From Methylomonas rosea (GTDB lineage Bacteria; Pseudomonadota; Gammaproteobacteria; Methylococcales; Methylomonadaceae), in NCBI RefSeq assembly GCF_024505055.1, contig NZ_JANIBL010000057.1, forward strand, positions 1-33,468: 33,468 bases of DNA. Direction: 5' to 3'. Below the pieces are notes generated by a model. That model saw only the letters and a program-made list of their open reading frames with translations. It did no database searches and was not told where the DNA came from. Shown here piece by piece: positions 10,115 to 18,699 of the stretch. Every line of letters begins with the position of its first letter. Position 1 is the stretch's first letter. A program made the translations under genes and the position numbers.

Positions 10115-11194
10115 ATGATGGCCCGACAAATTCATGCCAACAGCCTTATGAGCATCATTGCTAAACGTTCCGTGACCGTTCTTACCTATTTTCTAACGAT
10201 CATATGTCTGGCAACATCCGGTTGGGTGTCCGCCCAGGGAACGCTGCGGGTACTCACATGGGACGGTTACGCCGACAATCAAGTGGTTTCGGCTTTCCGG
10301 CAGCGGTTCGACATTGCAATAGAATTGACCCTGGTAACGTCCGACGACGACCTTTGGCAAAAAATTAATAGCGGCAACTATGACGTATTTGCTGTCAATA
10401 CCGCGGAATTACAGCGCTACATCGATCAGGGCCTAAGCAGACCGATCAGAATGGCGAATATCCCCAACCACGCCCAGCAATTACCGCGTTTCCAAAACTT
10501 GCAAGCTATCCCCGGCCTGGTTCGTGAGAACGATACGTATGCCGTTCCTTACACCTACTCGGAAATGGGGCTGATCTACAACCGTAAACTAGTTAATACT
10601 GCTCCACAATCCATGTCAGCCATGTGGGACGCTGCTTATCAGGGCCGGGTACTGGCTTTTAACGCCAGCAATCACAATTTTTCCATGGTCGGCTTACTAA
10701 GGGGCGTGTCCAATCCGTTCCGAATGACTGGTCCCGAGCTACAACAGGCCGCTCGCGAACTGGTCAAGTTGCGCCGCAATGTTTTGACCTTTTACGCCAC
10801 CGCCGAAGAAGCCACCAAGCTTTTTGTTAAGTACGATGTAGCCTTGATTTTCGGCAATTACGGCACCCAACAACTGAAAGCCCTGCGCGAAGCAGGTGCG
10901 GACATCGGCTACGTCATTCCCCGTGAAGGCGCGCTGGCCTGGCTGGATTGCTGGGCGATCACCCGCAATAGCCCAAACCCGGAATTAGCGGAAAAATGGA
11001 TTAATTACACCTTGGAAAAAGCGGTCAGCGAACGGCTCACCCAGCAACACGGCTTGGCAAACACCATCACCGCGTCAGAAAACGACAGCACCCAAAACCA
11101 GCCCATCATTTGGTTGGAACCGATAGCCAATCCGCTGATGCGCAAAACGCTATGGGATAGAATCATTTCCGGCGAAGTACCCGAGGCCTTCTGA
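10115..11194 (+). CDS. PotD-like periplasmic binding protein, probable partner of the adjacent GGDEF-EAL protein
   Basis: The 359-residue product has an N-terminal signal peptide (cleavage near 40, WVSA|QGTL) followed by a polyamine/iron-type binding-protein fold. Family signatures are LRVLTWDGYADNQVV (44-58), YAVPYTYSEMGLIYN (142-156) and EGALAWLDCWAI (271-282). W49, Y52, W276 and D278 line up by eye with polyamine contacts W34, Y37, W255 and D257 of E. coli PotD. The acidic pair D168/E171 of PotD appears replaced in FNASNHNF (182-189). No ABC permease or ATPase gene is nearby. The stop codon directly abuts the GTG of a membrane GGDEF-EAL gene, as in the nspS-mbaA pair of Vibrio cholerae, so a sensory role is likely. 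The start is uncertain: TTG 10109, ATG 10115, 10118 or 10148 are all possible, and 10148 gives the most compact signal peptide. Confidence 0.82.
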   Translation: MMARQIHANSLMSIIAKRSVTVLTYFLTIICLATSGWVSAQGTLRVLTWDGYADNQVVSAFRQRFDIAIELTLVTSDDDLWQKINSGNYDVFAVNTAELQRYIDQGLSRPIRMANIPNHAQQLPRFQNLQAIPGLVRENDTYAVPYTYSEMGLIYNRKLVNTAPQSMSAMWDAAYQGRVLAFNASNHNFSMVGLLRGVSNPFRMTGPELQQAARELVKLRRNVLTFYATAEEATKLFVKYDVALIFGNYGTQQLKALREAGADIGYVIPREGALAWLDCWAITRNSPNPELAEKWINYTLEKAVSERLTQQHGLANTITASENDSTQNQPIIWLEPIANPLMRKTLWDRIISGEVPEAF

Positions 11195-14100
11195 GTGCGC
11201 TCCAGCATAGGCATAAAACTGGGTTTCTGGCTGGCATTGCTAGGCACGTTATCGACAGGCCTGACCGGTTATTATGTTTACGACCGTAGCCGCGCCATGC
11301 TGGTAGGATCGGCCAAGGATAAGCTACTCAACGACACCCAAGCCTTGGGACACCGCTTCGCGGATGCGTTGGCAGCCACCGCCAGCAACGTAAAGTTTCT
11401 GGCCAATCTGCCGGTCAGCGCCGACATCGTCTCGGCGACACCTGATTCAAAGTTGACCATACGCAAAAATCAATTGGCGGAGATTTTTGTTAGCCTGCTG
11501 AACGCCCATCCAGAATACAGTCAAATCCGTTTGATCGACACACAACATTACGGCAAGGAATTGGTCAGAGTTGATAGAGACCGGGACAACCTAAAAGTCA
11601 TTGCCGAAGCACAATTACAAGAGAAAAACCACTTCCCTTACGTATTCGAAACCGTGCCGCTAGCCGCCGAGCAATACTACGTTTCCGAAATCAATTTAAA
11701 CCAAGAATTGGGCACCCACCTGGGATTTGGCAAACCCACCCTGCGGATAGCGATGCCTATCAAATCGGCGAACACCACCATCGCTGTGATCGTCATCAAT
11801 GTCGACTTGCAGGGATTGTTCGAGCAAGTCCGCGGCAACATTCCCAACGATATTGAATTGCTGCTCAGCAACGACAGAGGGGATTACTTGATTCACCCCG
11901 ACGCAGCAAAAACCTTTGGATTTGAGAGCGGGCGCAGCTTTCTGATCCAGGATGATATTCCTGACATAAAAGCGATTCTGGCTGGCAAACAAGAGCATTC
12001 GGTGTTCGCGTCCAGCGATACGCAAAGTCTGGCGCCTTCTTCACTAGCCGCTTTCGTAAGACTGCCGTTGGGTTCGAAAAGCAGCGGGCGCTTCGTGATG
12101 CTGGGCTTGTATACGCCGCTAGAAAACGTTTTGCAGGAAAGTAAAGCCCTGGGAGTGGGAGTAATCGAAATCACATTGCTGTTCAGCCTGTTGGCAAGCG
12201 CAATTTCGCTGATGTTGGCGCGCGTCCTGGCCAAACCGTTAAATTCGATGACGACCGCCATCGGTCAATTCAAGCTAGGCACCCCACTAACCGGCTTGCC
12301 CACGCATCGTAACGACGAAATCGGCTATCTAGCTAATAGCTTCATCTCGATGACTGAGCAATTAAACTCGCAGGTAGCCGAGTTACATGCCTCTGAAGCC
12401 AAGTTGCATGTCATTCTGGATAATGCACCGGTCGGCATTTGGCTGGCCGACCTTGATACGCGCTTTTTGTTTGTAAACCATACCTTTTGCGATGCCCTTG
12501 GCTTGCCGGAAGCCCGCTTCATTGCTAACGAGCAACTTGCCGAATTGTTTGGCGCGGAAATGGCTGCCCGTTTTCAAAGCACCGATCAAGCCTGTTTGGC
12601 GCAAGCGAACCAACCGCATCAATCTCTTGAGCAAATTAAATTTGCCGACGGCAAACGACATACCGTACAGATAACCCGTACCCAATTACAGGACATCAAC
12701 AAAGAAACAGTCGGCATTATCGGTATTGCCATGGATATCAGTGATCGCCAACAAGCGGCTAATCGCGAACGCGCTCATAACCACGTGCTGGAATTACTGT
12801 CCAAAGGTGCGGCATTACCGGAGATACTGCAAGCGGTAGTGTGGGGTGTGGAAACCCAAAATCCGGACTTACTCTGTTCAATCTTGTTATTAAATAGCGA
12901 AGGCAATCGCTTATTTATTGGCGCAGCACCGCGCCTGCCCGACTTCTACAATGCCGCCGTAGACGGCTTGTATATTGGTCCCGGCGTCGGCTCATGCGGC
13001 ACTGCCGCTTACTTTGGCCAACGCGTCATTGTCGAAGATATTCAAAATCACACTTATTGGGGGCCTTTTACCGAGCTTGCGGCACGGGCCGACTTAGGGG
13101 CCTGCTGGTCGGAACCCATCCGTGGCTCCTCCGGCCAATTGTTAGGCACGTTCGCTATTTACCAGCGACAGCCTGCGGCACCGGGAGCCGACGATATCCA
13201 GATGATTGAACAAGCTTCGCATCTGGCCGGCATCGCAATCGACCGCAGCCGCAGCAATGAAGAACTGCAATTGGCATCATTAGTGTATCAAAACAGCAGC
13301 GAAGCCATGGCCGTGACCGACGCACAAGGCATGATTATCAATGTTAATCCGGCTTTCACCGCGTTGACCGGCTACACATTGGAAGAAGTCATCGGTAAAA
13401 ACCATAACATTCTGAACTCGGAGCGGCAGGGCGAACAGTTTTATCAAGCCATGTGGCAAGCCATCAACAGCAACGGTCACTGGAAAGGCGAAATTTGGAA
13501 TCGCCGGAAGAACGGCGACATATTCGCCGAGCAGCTGACCATCAATACCATATTTAGCGCCGATGGCGTGCCGCAACGGCGCGTCGCTTTATTTTCCGAC
13601 ATCACCCAAAAGAAACAGTCCGAAGAACTGATCTGGACCCAAGCCAATTTCGACCCACTCACCGGCCTACCCAACCGCCGCATGTTCCACGACAGACTGG
13701 ATCAGGAAATCAAAAAGGCGCATCGCAGCGGCTTACAGGTTGCTTTGATATTGCTTGATCTGGACCGTTTCAAAGAAGTTAACGATACTCTGGGCCACGA
13801 TATGGGCGATTTATTACTGAAAGATGCCTCGCAACGCCTGCTGCGTTGCGTACGCGATTCGGATACTGTCGCCAGATTGGGCGGTGACGAATTTACAGTC
13901 ATCCTCGGCGAACTGGATGACGCCGACAATGCCGAACGCGTCGTCAAAAACATTCTGCAAAGGTTAGCCGAACCTTTTCAGCTGAAAAGCAAAGTGGCCT
14001 ACATCTCCGCCAGTATCGGCATCACGCTCTATCCCAAGGACGCCGAGAGAATCGATGCCTTGATCAAAAACGCCGATCAGGCAATGTACGCGGCCAAACA

Positions 14101-14956
14101 TCAGGGCCGTAATCGCTATTGCTATTTCACCCCGTCAATGCAGGAAGCCGCACTGGCGCGAATGCTGATTGCCGACGATTTGCGCAATGCCCTGGAGGCA
14201 AACCAGTTTGAAGTGTATTACCAGCCGGTCGTGGAACTGGGCTCCGGCGCCATCCACAAAGCCGAAGCGTTGATACGCTGGCAACACCCGACGCGCGGCA
14301 TGGTGAGCCCCGGCGAATTTGTACATATTGCCGAAGATATAGGCCTGATTGCCGAGATCGGCGATTGGGTGTTTAAACAAGCGGCAGGTCAGGTTAAACA
14401 ATGGCGTTCCCGGTACCATCCGGATTTTCAAATCAGCGTCAACAAATCGCCGGTGCAGTTCTACGACGACCATTCCCATGGTACGTGGCTGGAATACTTG
14501 CAAACACTTGAACTGCCCGGACAAAGCATCGTGGCGGAAATTACCGAGGGCTTGTTACTGGACGCCAGCAATGTGGTGAAAGATCAATTACTGGCCTTTC
14601 GAGACGCGGGGATTCAAGTATCGCTGGATGACTTCGGCACCGGCTATTCGTCGCTGGCTTATCTGAAAAAATTCGATATTGATTATCTGAAAATAGATCA
14701 GTCTTTTGTCGGCAATTTGTCGCCGAATTCCAGCGACAAAATTCTCTGCGAAGCAATTATCGTGATGGCGCACAAGTTGGGGATGAAGGTCATCGCGGAA
14801 GGCATAGAAACCGAACAACAACGTGAACTACTGCTGGAAGCGGAGTGCGACTATGGGCAGGGCTATTTATTCTCCAGAGCCCTGCCAGCTGATGCGTTCG
14901 AGGAACTGCTAATCCTTCAGGCCTCCGGCACCAGCGCAAAGAACACACTTATTTGA
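11195..14956 (+). CDS. Membrane sensor diguanylate cyclase/phosphodiesterase (dCache-HAMP-PAS-GAF-PAS-GGDEF-EAL)
   Basis: This 1253-residue protein should make and/or degrade cyclic di-GMP. The order is: first membrane helix (5-28), periplasmic dCache-like sensor (about 30-310), second membrane helix (320-345), HAMP (346-398), PAS (400-518), GAF (525-685), PAS (692-806), GGDEF (815-976) and EAL (990-1235). The cyclase motif GGDEF (896-900) is intact, with an inhibitory I-site RDSD (887-890) five residues upstream. The phosphodiesterase motifs are also intact: AEALIRW (1023-1029), DDFGTGYSSL (1145-1154) and AEGIET (1201-1206). Both activities are therefore possible. It starts with GTG directly after the stop of the binding-protein gene, pointing to tight coupling and a shared sensing task. 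Its stop region overlaps the convergent corC gene by 8 bp. Confidence 0.95.
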   Translation: MRSSIGIKLGFWLALLGTLSTGLTGYYVYDRSRAMLVGSAKDKLLNDTQALGHRFADALAATASNVKFLANLPVSADIVSATPDSKLTIRKNQLAEIFVSLLNAHPEYSQIRLIDTQHYGKELVRVDRDRDNLKVIAEAQLQEKNHFPYVFETVPLAAEQYYVSEINLNQELGTHLGFGKPTLRIAMPIKSANTTIAVIVINVDLQGLFEQVRGNIPNDIELLLSNDRGDYLIHPDAAKTFGFESGRSFLIQDDIPDIKAILAGKQEHSVFASSDTQSLAPSSLAAFVRLPLGSKSSGRFVMLGLYTPLENVLQESKALGVGVIEITLLFSLLASAISLMLARVLAKPLNSMTTAIGQFKLGTPLTGLPTHRNDEIGYLANSFISMTEQLNSQVAELHASEAKLHVILDNAPVGIWLADLDTRFLFVNHTFCDALGLPEARFIANEQLAELFGAEMAARFQSTDQACLAQANQPHQSLEQIKFADGKRHTVQITRTQLQDINKETVGIIGIAMDISDRQQAANRERAHNHVLELLSKGAALPEILQAVVWGVETQNPDLLCSILLLNSEGNRLFIGAAPRLPDFYNAAVDGLYIGPGVGSCGTAAYFGQRVIVEDIQNHTYWGPFTELAARADLGACWSEPIRGSSGQLLGTFAIYQRQPAAPGADDIQMIEQASHLAGIAIDRSRSNEELQLASLVYQNSSEAMAVTDAQGMIINVNPAFTALTGYTLEEVIGKNHNILNSERQGEQFYQAMWQAINSNGHWKGEIWNRRKNGDIFAEQLTINTIFSADGVPQRRVALFSDITQKKQSEELIWTQANFDPLTGLPNRRMFHDRLDQEIKKAHRSGLQVALILLDLDRFKEVNDTLGHDMGDLLLKDASQRLLRCVRDSDTVARLGGDEFTVILGELDDADNAERVVKNILQRLAEPFQLKSKVAYISASIGITLYPKDAERIDALIKNADQAMYAAKHQGRNRYCYFTPSMQEAALARMLIADDLRNALEANQFEVYYQPVVELGSGAIHKAEALIRWQHPTRGMVSPGEFVHIAEDIGLIAEIGDWVFKQAAGQVKQWRSRYHPDFQISVNKSPVQFYDDHSHGTWLEYLQTLELPGQSIVAEITEGLLLDASNVVKDQLLAFRDAGIQVSLDDFGTGYSSLAYLKKFDIDYLKIDQSFVGNLSPNSSDKILCEAIIVMAHKLGMKVIAEGIETEQQRELLLEAECDYGQGYLFSRALPADAFEELLILQASGTSAKNTLI

Positions 14957-15785
14957 TCTTCAATTTCAATAAATGCACCCGCCGATTGTCGGCACGCAAT
15001 ACCTCGAAACAGAAATCTTCCAGCTCCACTTTCTCGCCTTTCTTCGGAAAATGCTCTAGCCGCTGCACGATCAAACCGCCTAGCGTATCGTATTCGTCGT
15101 CTTCCAGGGTGGCGGAAAAATAATCGTTAAACTCTTCGATGGGTGTCAGCGCGCTGACGATAAATTCTTTTTCGCTACGCTGAGAAATAAATTCTTGTAC
15201 TTCGTCGTCGTCGTGTTCGTCTTCGATCTTGCCGACGATTTGCTCCAGGACGTCTTCAATCGTCACCAAGCCGGCGGCGTTGCCGTATTCGTCGACGACG
15301 ATAGCCATGTGATTGCGTTCGGTGCGAAACTCTTTCAGCAGCACGTTTAAGCGTTTGCTTTCCGGGACCACGTTGACCGGCCGCATCACATCTTCCACTT
15401 TCAGGGTTTTGTCCCGCAAAGCATGCGCCAGCAAGTCTTTGGCCAGTAAAACGCCGACCACCTTACTGCGATCTTCTTCGATGACTGGAAATCGGGAATG
15501 GGCAAATTCGACAACTAAGGGAAAGATGGTTTCCAGTTCGGCGTCTCTGGGCACGACGACCATTTGCGAACGCGGAATCATGATGTCTCGTACCCGCATC
15601 TCCGCCACATGCATCACGCCTTCCATCATGGCCAACGCGTCGGAGTCTAACAGATGTTTTTCTTGCGATTCTCTCAATATCTCCAGCAAGTCTTCCTGAT
15701 CTTGCGGTTCCCCACTCAGAAAATGACCGATACGTTCGATCAAGCTCTTATGGGGTTGACTACTCGGGGGGTTACCATCGCTCAT
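14949..15785 (-). CDS. corC: CBS-domain protein CorC (YbeX)
   Basis: CorC/YbeX is a cytoplasmic CBS-pair protein linked to magnesium/cobalt resistance and, through its gene neighbours, to ribosome and RNA metabolism. The 278 residues contain a first CBS motif after VRDIMIPRSQM (65-75), a second from DVMRPVNVVP (132-141) through GLVTIEDVLEQIVG (172-185), and a CorC/HlyC C-terminal domain (about 203-277, with DDEYDTLGGLI at 229-239). It has no membrane segments, so it is not itself a channel. Its ATG shares one base with the ybeY stop (TAATG). In many gammaproteobacteria lnt follows this gene; here the next gene is the convergent GGDEF-EAL gene, whose tail overlaps by 8 bp. Confidence 0.94.
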   Translation of the reverse strand: MSDGNPPSSQPHKSLIERIGHFLSGEPQDQEDLLEILRESQEKHLLDSDALAMMEGVMHVAEMRVRDIMIPRSQMVVVPRDAELETIFPLVVEFAHSRFPVIEEDRSKVVGVLLAKDLLAHALRDKTLKVEDVMRPVNVVPESKRLNVLLKEFRTERNHMAIVVDEYGNAAGLVTIEDVLEQIVGKIEDEHDDDEVQEFISQRSEKEFIVSALTPIEEFNDYFSATLEDDEYDTLGGLIVQRLEHFPKKGEKVELEDFCFEVLRADNRRVHLLKLKIK

Positions 15786-16246
15786 TACTTTCCATCCTCC
15801 ATATAAGGGTTTGCTATACCTAATTTGCTCAAAATCTCGATCTCTAATGCTTCCATTTGTTCGGCATCCTGATCCTCTATATGGTCATACCCTAGCAAAT
15901 GCAATACGCCGTGTATAGTGATATGGGTCCAATGATGTTCGGGTAATTTGTTTTGCTGTGCTGCTTCCTGCGCAATGAGCGGCGCGCAAATCACTAAATC
16001 GCCCAGCAAGTCCATGTCCATACCCGCCGGCGCTTCAAAGGGAAAGCTCAGGATATTGGTGGGTCCGTTCTTGTGGCGATATTGTTGGTTGAGTTGGGCG
16101 CTTTCCGCATCATCGACCAAACGAATCACCAGCTCGCAGTCCGCGCCATCCTCAAAGATTGCTAGCGCGGCATCCACCCATCGCTGAAACTGCTCCAATT
16201 CGGGGTGAGGCGCCGAAGTAGCAATTTGCATATCGATATAATTCAT
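15785..16246 (-). CDS. ybeY: Endoribonuclease YbeY (rRNA maturation factor)
   Basis: YbeY is a zinc-dependent single-strand endoribonuclease needed for 16S rRNA 3'-end maturation and 70S quality control. The 153 residues match the family (E. coli 155). The zinc-binding signature HGVLHLLGYDH is present at 112-122, giving H112, H116 and H122. The conserved R57 and N64-ILSFPFE segment (YRHKNGPTNILSFPFE, 56-71) is also there. It lies 3 bp after ybeZ and overlaps corC by one base, so it is part of the miaB-ybeZ-ybeY-corC unit. Confidence 0.96.
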   Translation of the reverse strand: MNYIDMQIATSAPHPELEQFQRWVDAALAIFEDGADCELVIRLVDDAESAQLNQQYRHKNGPTNILSFPFEAPAGMDMDLLGDLVICAPLIAQEAAQQNKLPEHHWTHITIHGVLHLLGYDHIEDQDAEQMEALEIEILSKLGIANPYMEDGK

Positions 16247-16249
16247 ACA

Positions 16250-17239
16250 CTAAACCGAGGGCGTGTGCTCTTTCTCGTAGTGCTCGTAGGCGGCAACTAT
16301 CCGTTGCACCAAAGGATGCCTGACCACATCGCGCACGCCGAAAAAGGTAAAACTGATACCCTCAACATCCTTCAGCACTTTTAACACATGCTTCAAACCG
16401 GACATTTTTTCATTGGGTAAATCGATTTGCGTGACATCGCCGGTAATCACCGCCGTGGAGCCGAAACCGATCCGGGTCAGAAACATCTTGATCTGTTCGA
16501 CTGTGGTATTTTGCGCTTCATCCAAAATAATAAAGGAGTCGTTCAAGGTTCGGCCACGCATAAAGGCCAAGGGCGCTACTTCGATGACATTTTTTTCCAA
16601 CAGTTTTTCGACGCGTTCGAAGCCCAACATGTCGTAAAGCGCATCGTACAGTGGCCGCAAATAAGGATCGACTTTTTGCGCCATATCGCCCGGCAGGAAA
16701 CCCAACTTCTCGCCCGCTTCCACGGCGGGACGGACCAGGATAATCCGCCGCACGGTTTCGTTTTGCAACGCGTCAACCGCGCAAGCCACCGCCAGATACG
16801 TTTTACCGGTACCGGCGGGACCGACGCCGAAGTTAATGTCGTGCGACAGGATTTTGCGCAGATAGTCCTGCTGATTGAAACCGCGCCCCTTAATCACACC
16901 GCGTTTGGTTTTAATCGCCACCGGCTCCAATCTGACTGACGGAGCGGCTTGCAGTAACTGATCGATACTGGCATCCTGTAAGCTCAAATGCACCTGTTCC
17001 GGGGTAATTTCTTCCCGCTCGGTAAGTTCGAACAATTTCTGGATCACAGCGCAAGCCGCTTTGACCGCGGCATCGACGCCCGTGACCTTGAAATGATTGC
17101 TGCGATTGGCAATCTCCACCTGCAAGCGTTGCTCGATTTGGCGGATATGCGCATCCAACTGCCCGCAAAAATTGGACAGGCGTTGCGCATCGGCGGGCAA
17201 TAAAGTGATTTCTTGCGAAAAATGGCTGGCGGTCAACAC
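16250..17239 (-). CDS. ybeZ: PhoH-family ATPase YbeZ
   Basis: YbeZ is a cytoplasmic PhoH-type P-loop ATPase, proposed to work with YbeY in RNA processing. The 329 residues show Walker A GPAGTGKT (140-147) and Walker B-like FIILDEAQN (236-244), with the PhoH core covering roughly 120-325. An N-terminal region (about 35-110) resembles the nucleic-acid-binding part of the family. The start is a GTG whose first base is the last base of the miaB stop (TAGTG), a strong sign of translational coupling. A different start is unlikely because no in-frame ATG lies close by. Confidence 0.95.
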   Translation of the reverse strand: MLTASHFSQEITLLPADAQRLSNFCGQLDAHIRQIEQRLQVEIANRSNHFKVTGVDAAVKAACAVIQKLFELTEREEITPEQVHLSLQDASIDQLLQAAPSVRLEPVAIKTKRGVIKGRGFNQQDYLRKILSHDINFGVGPAGTGKTYLAVACAVDALQNETVRRIILVRPAVEAGEKLGFLPGDMAQKVDPYLRPLYDALYDMLGFERVEKLLEKNVIEVAPLAFMRGRTLNDSFIILDEAQNTTVEQIKMFLTRIGFGSTAVITGDVTQIDLPNEKMSGLKHVLKVLKDVEGISFTFFGVRDVVRHPLVQRIVAAYEHYEKEHTPSV

Positions 17240-18594
17240 TAGGCGGTCTGCGTAATTTTTTCGATGGACGATTCTACCAGACGGCCCCGCAGCGAGTTGG
17301 GCAGCGCTTCGGCAATGTAGACATCGACAAATTGCCCGATCAAGCGCGGGTGCCCGGCGAAATTGACGGCGCGATTATTTTCGGTACGGCCGGTCAGGTG
17401 CAGCGGGTTTTTCTTGGAAATGCCTTCTACCAATACGCTTTGCACGCTACCGATCATCGCTTCGGAAATCGCCATGAACATCTCGTTAAGCCGGTCTTTC
17501 AGGCGCTTCAGGCGCTGTTCCTTGACCGCCATACTGATGTCATCGGCAAAATTGGCCGCCGGCGTACCCGGCCGAGCGCTGAAGATAAAACTGTAAGATA
17601 GGTCGTAGCCGACTTCTTCGATCAGATCCATCGTATCTTGAAAATCCTGTTCGGTTTCACCGGGAAAACCGACGATGAAATCCGAAGACAGGCTGATGCC
17701 TGGCCGCACGGCTTTCATTTTGCGCATGATTTCCAGATAATCTTCACGCCTATGGCCGCGTTTCATCTCGGCCAAAATACGGTTGCTGCCGCTTTGCACC
17801 GGCAAATGCAAATGATTGACCAATTGCGGAATCTCGGCGAACGCTTCGATGATGTCGTCGGTAAACTCTAAGGGATGCGAGGTGGTGAAGCGAATCCTAT
17901 CTATGCCATCGACGGCGGCGACACAATGTAACAGCAGCGCAAAACTGGCTAGATCACCGTCTTCCATCGCTCCGCGATAGGCATTAACGTTTTGGCCGAG
18001 CAGATTGATCTCGCGCACGCCTTGTCTGGCTAGCGTCTCAATCTCGGCAATCACATCGTTGAGCGGCCGGCTGACTTCTTCACCACGCGTGTAAGGCACT
18101 ACACAATAGGTACAATATTTACTGCACCCTTCCATTACGGACACATAGGCCTTAGGGCCTTCCGCACGCGGTTCCGGTAAATTATCGAATTTTTCAATTT
18201 CGGGAAAAGAAATATCCACGACATGCTTACCGCCGCTCCGCGCCTGGTTTAACAACTCCGGCAGGCGGTGCAAGGTTTGCGGACCAAACACGATGTCTAC
18301 ATACGGCGCGCGTTTTTGCAAGGCGGCACCTTCTTGGCTGGCAACGCAGCCACCGACGCCGATAATCACACCGGGACGTTTATCTTTGATTTTTTTCCAG
18401 CGCCCGACGGCGGAAAACACTTTTTCCTGGGCTTTTTCGCGTATCGAACAAGTGTTTAGTAACAGCACATCGGCGTGTTCCGGAATGTCGGTCAATTCCA
18501 TGCCGTGCGATGCCATTAATACGTCCCGCATTTTATCGGAATCGTATTCGTTCATTTGACAGCCGTTAGTCTGTATATAAAGTTTTTGCGCCAT
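17239..18594 (-). CDS. miaB: tRNA-2-methylthio-N6-dimethylallyladenosine synthase
   Basis: MiaB is a radical-SAM enzyme that methylthiolates i6A37 of tRNAs reading UNN codons. The 451 residues include the N-terminal methylthiotransferase domain with cluster ligands C12 (TNGCQMN), C49 ([10 protein letters not shown]) and C83 (VGGCVA). The radical-SAM CxxxCxxC follows in GCSKYCTYC (C157, C161, C164). A TRAM domain lies at about 380-443. It heads the leftward miaB-ybeZ-ybeY-corC unit. The leader is unusual: the intrinsic terminator of the upstream gene lies at 18628-18653, only 33 bp before the ATG, and the best -10 sequence (18668-18673) is on the far side of it. Confidence 0.97.
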   Translation of the reverse strand: MAQKLYIQTNGCQMNEYDSDKMRDVLMASHGMELTDIPEHADVLLLNTCSIREKAQEKVFSAVGRWKKIKDKRPGVIIGVGGCVASQEGAALQKRAPYVDIVFGPQTLHRLPELLNQARSGGKHVVDISFPEIEKFDNLPEPRAEGPKAYVSVMEGCSKYCTYCVVPYTRGEEVSRPLNDVIAEIETLARQGVREINLLGQNVNAYRGAMEDGDLASFALLLHCVAAVDGIDRIRFTTSHPLEFTDDIIEAFAEIPQLVNHLHLPVQSGSNRILAEMKRGHRREDYLEIMRKMKAVRPGISLSSDFIVGFPGETEQDFQDTMDLIEEVGYDLSYSFIFSARPGTPAANFADDISMAVKEQRLKRLKDRLNEMFMAISEAMIGSVQSVLVEGISKKNPLHLTGRTENNRAVNFAGHPRLIGQFVDVYIAEALPNSLRGRLVESSIEKITQTA

Positions 18595-18627
18595 GCTTGA
18601 TGAGATACCTCAACTACTCTCACTAAC

Positions 18628-18653
18628 AAAAAACCCCCATCTCGCGATGGGGG
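18628..18653 (-). terminator. Intrinsic terminator after the di-iron oxygen-binding protein gene
   Basis: An 8-bp perfect stem, CCCCCATC (18634-18641) with GATGGGGG (18646-18653), closes a TCGC loop. In the minus direction it is followed at once by six T residues (A-run 18628-18633 on the plus strand). This is a textbook rho-independent terminator for leftward transcription coming from the 18700-20084 gene pair. It also stands between that pair and miaB. Confidence 0.88.
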
Positions 18654-18667
18654 CTCGTAATGGCCGG

Positions 18668-18673
18668 ATTATA
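18668..18673 (-). promoter_or_regulatory. Possible -10 box upstream of miaB
   Basis: On the minus strand a perfect TATAAT occurs at 18668-18673, just beyond the stop of the gene at 18700. No good -35 hexamer lies 16-18 bases upstream. If used, transcription would start near 18661 and run through the terminator hairpin at 18628-18653 before reaching miaB. The site may therefore be fortuitous or part of an attenuated leader. Confidence 0.3.
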
Positions 18674-18699
18674 AACCCAATTTTCGGCAAATGCTTGTT

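Noticed and set aside
16427..16939. Plus-strand open frame of 170 codons opposite ybeZ.
   Set aside because: It overlaps the conserved ATPase core of ybeZ and has no supporting features.
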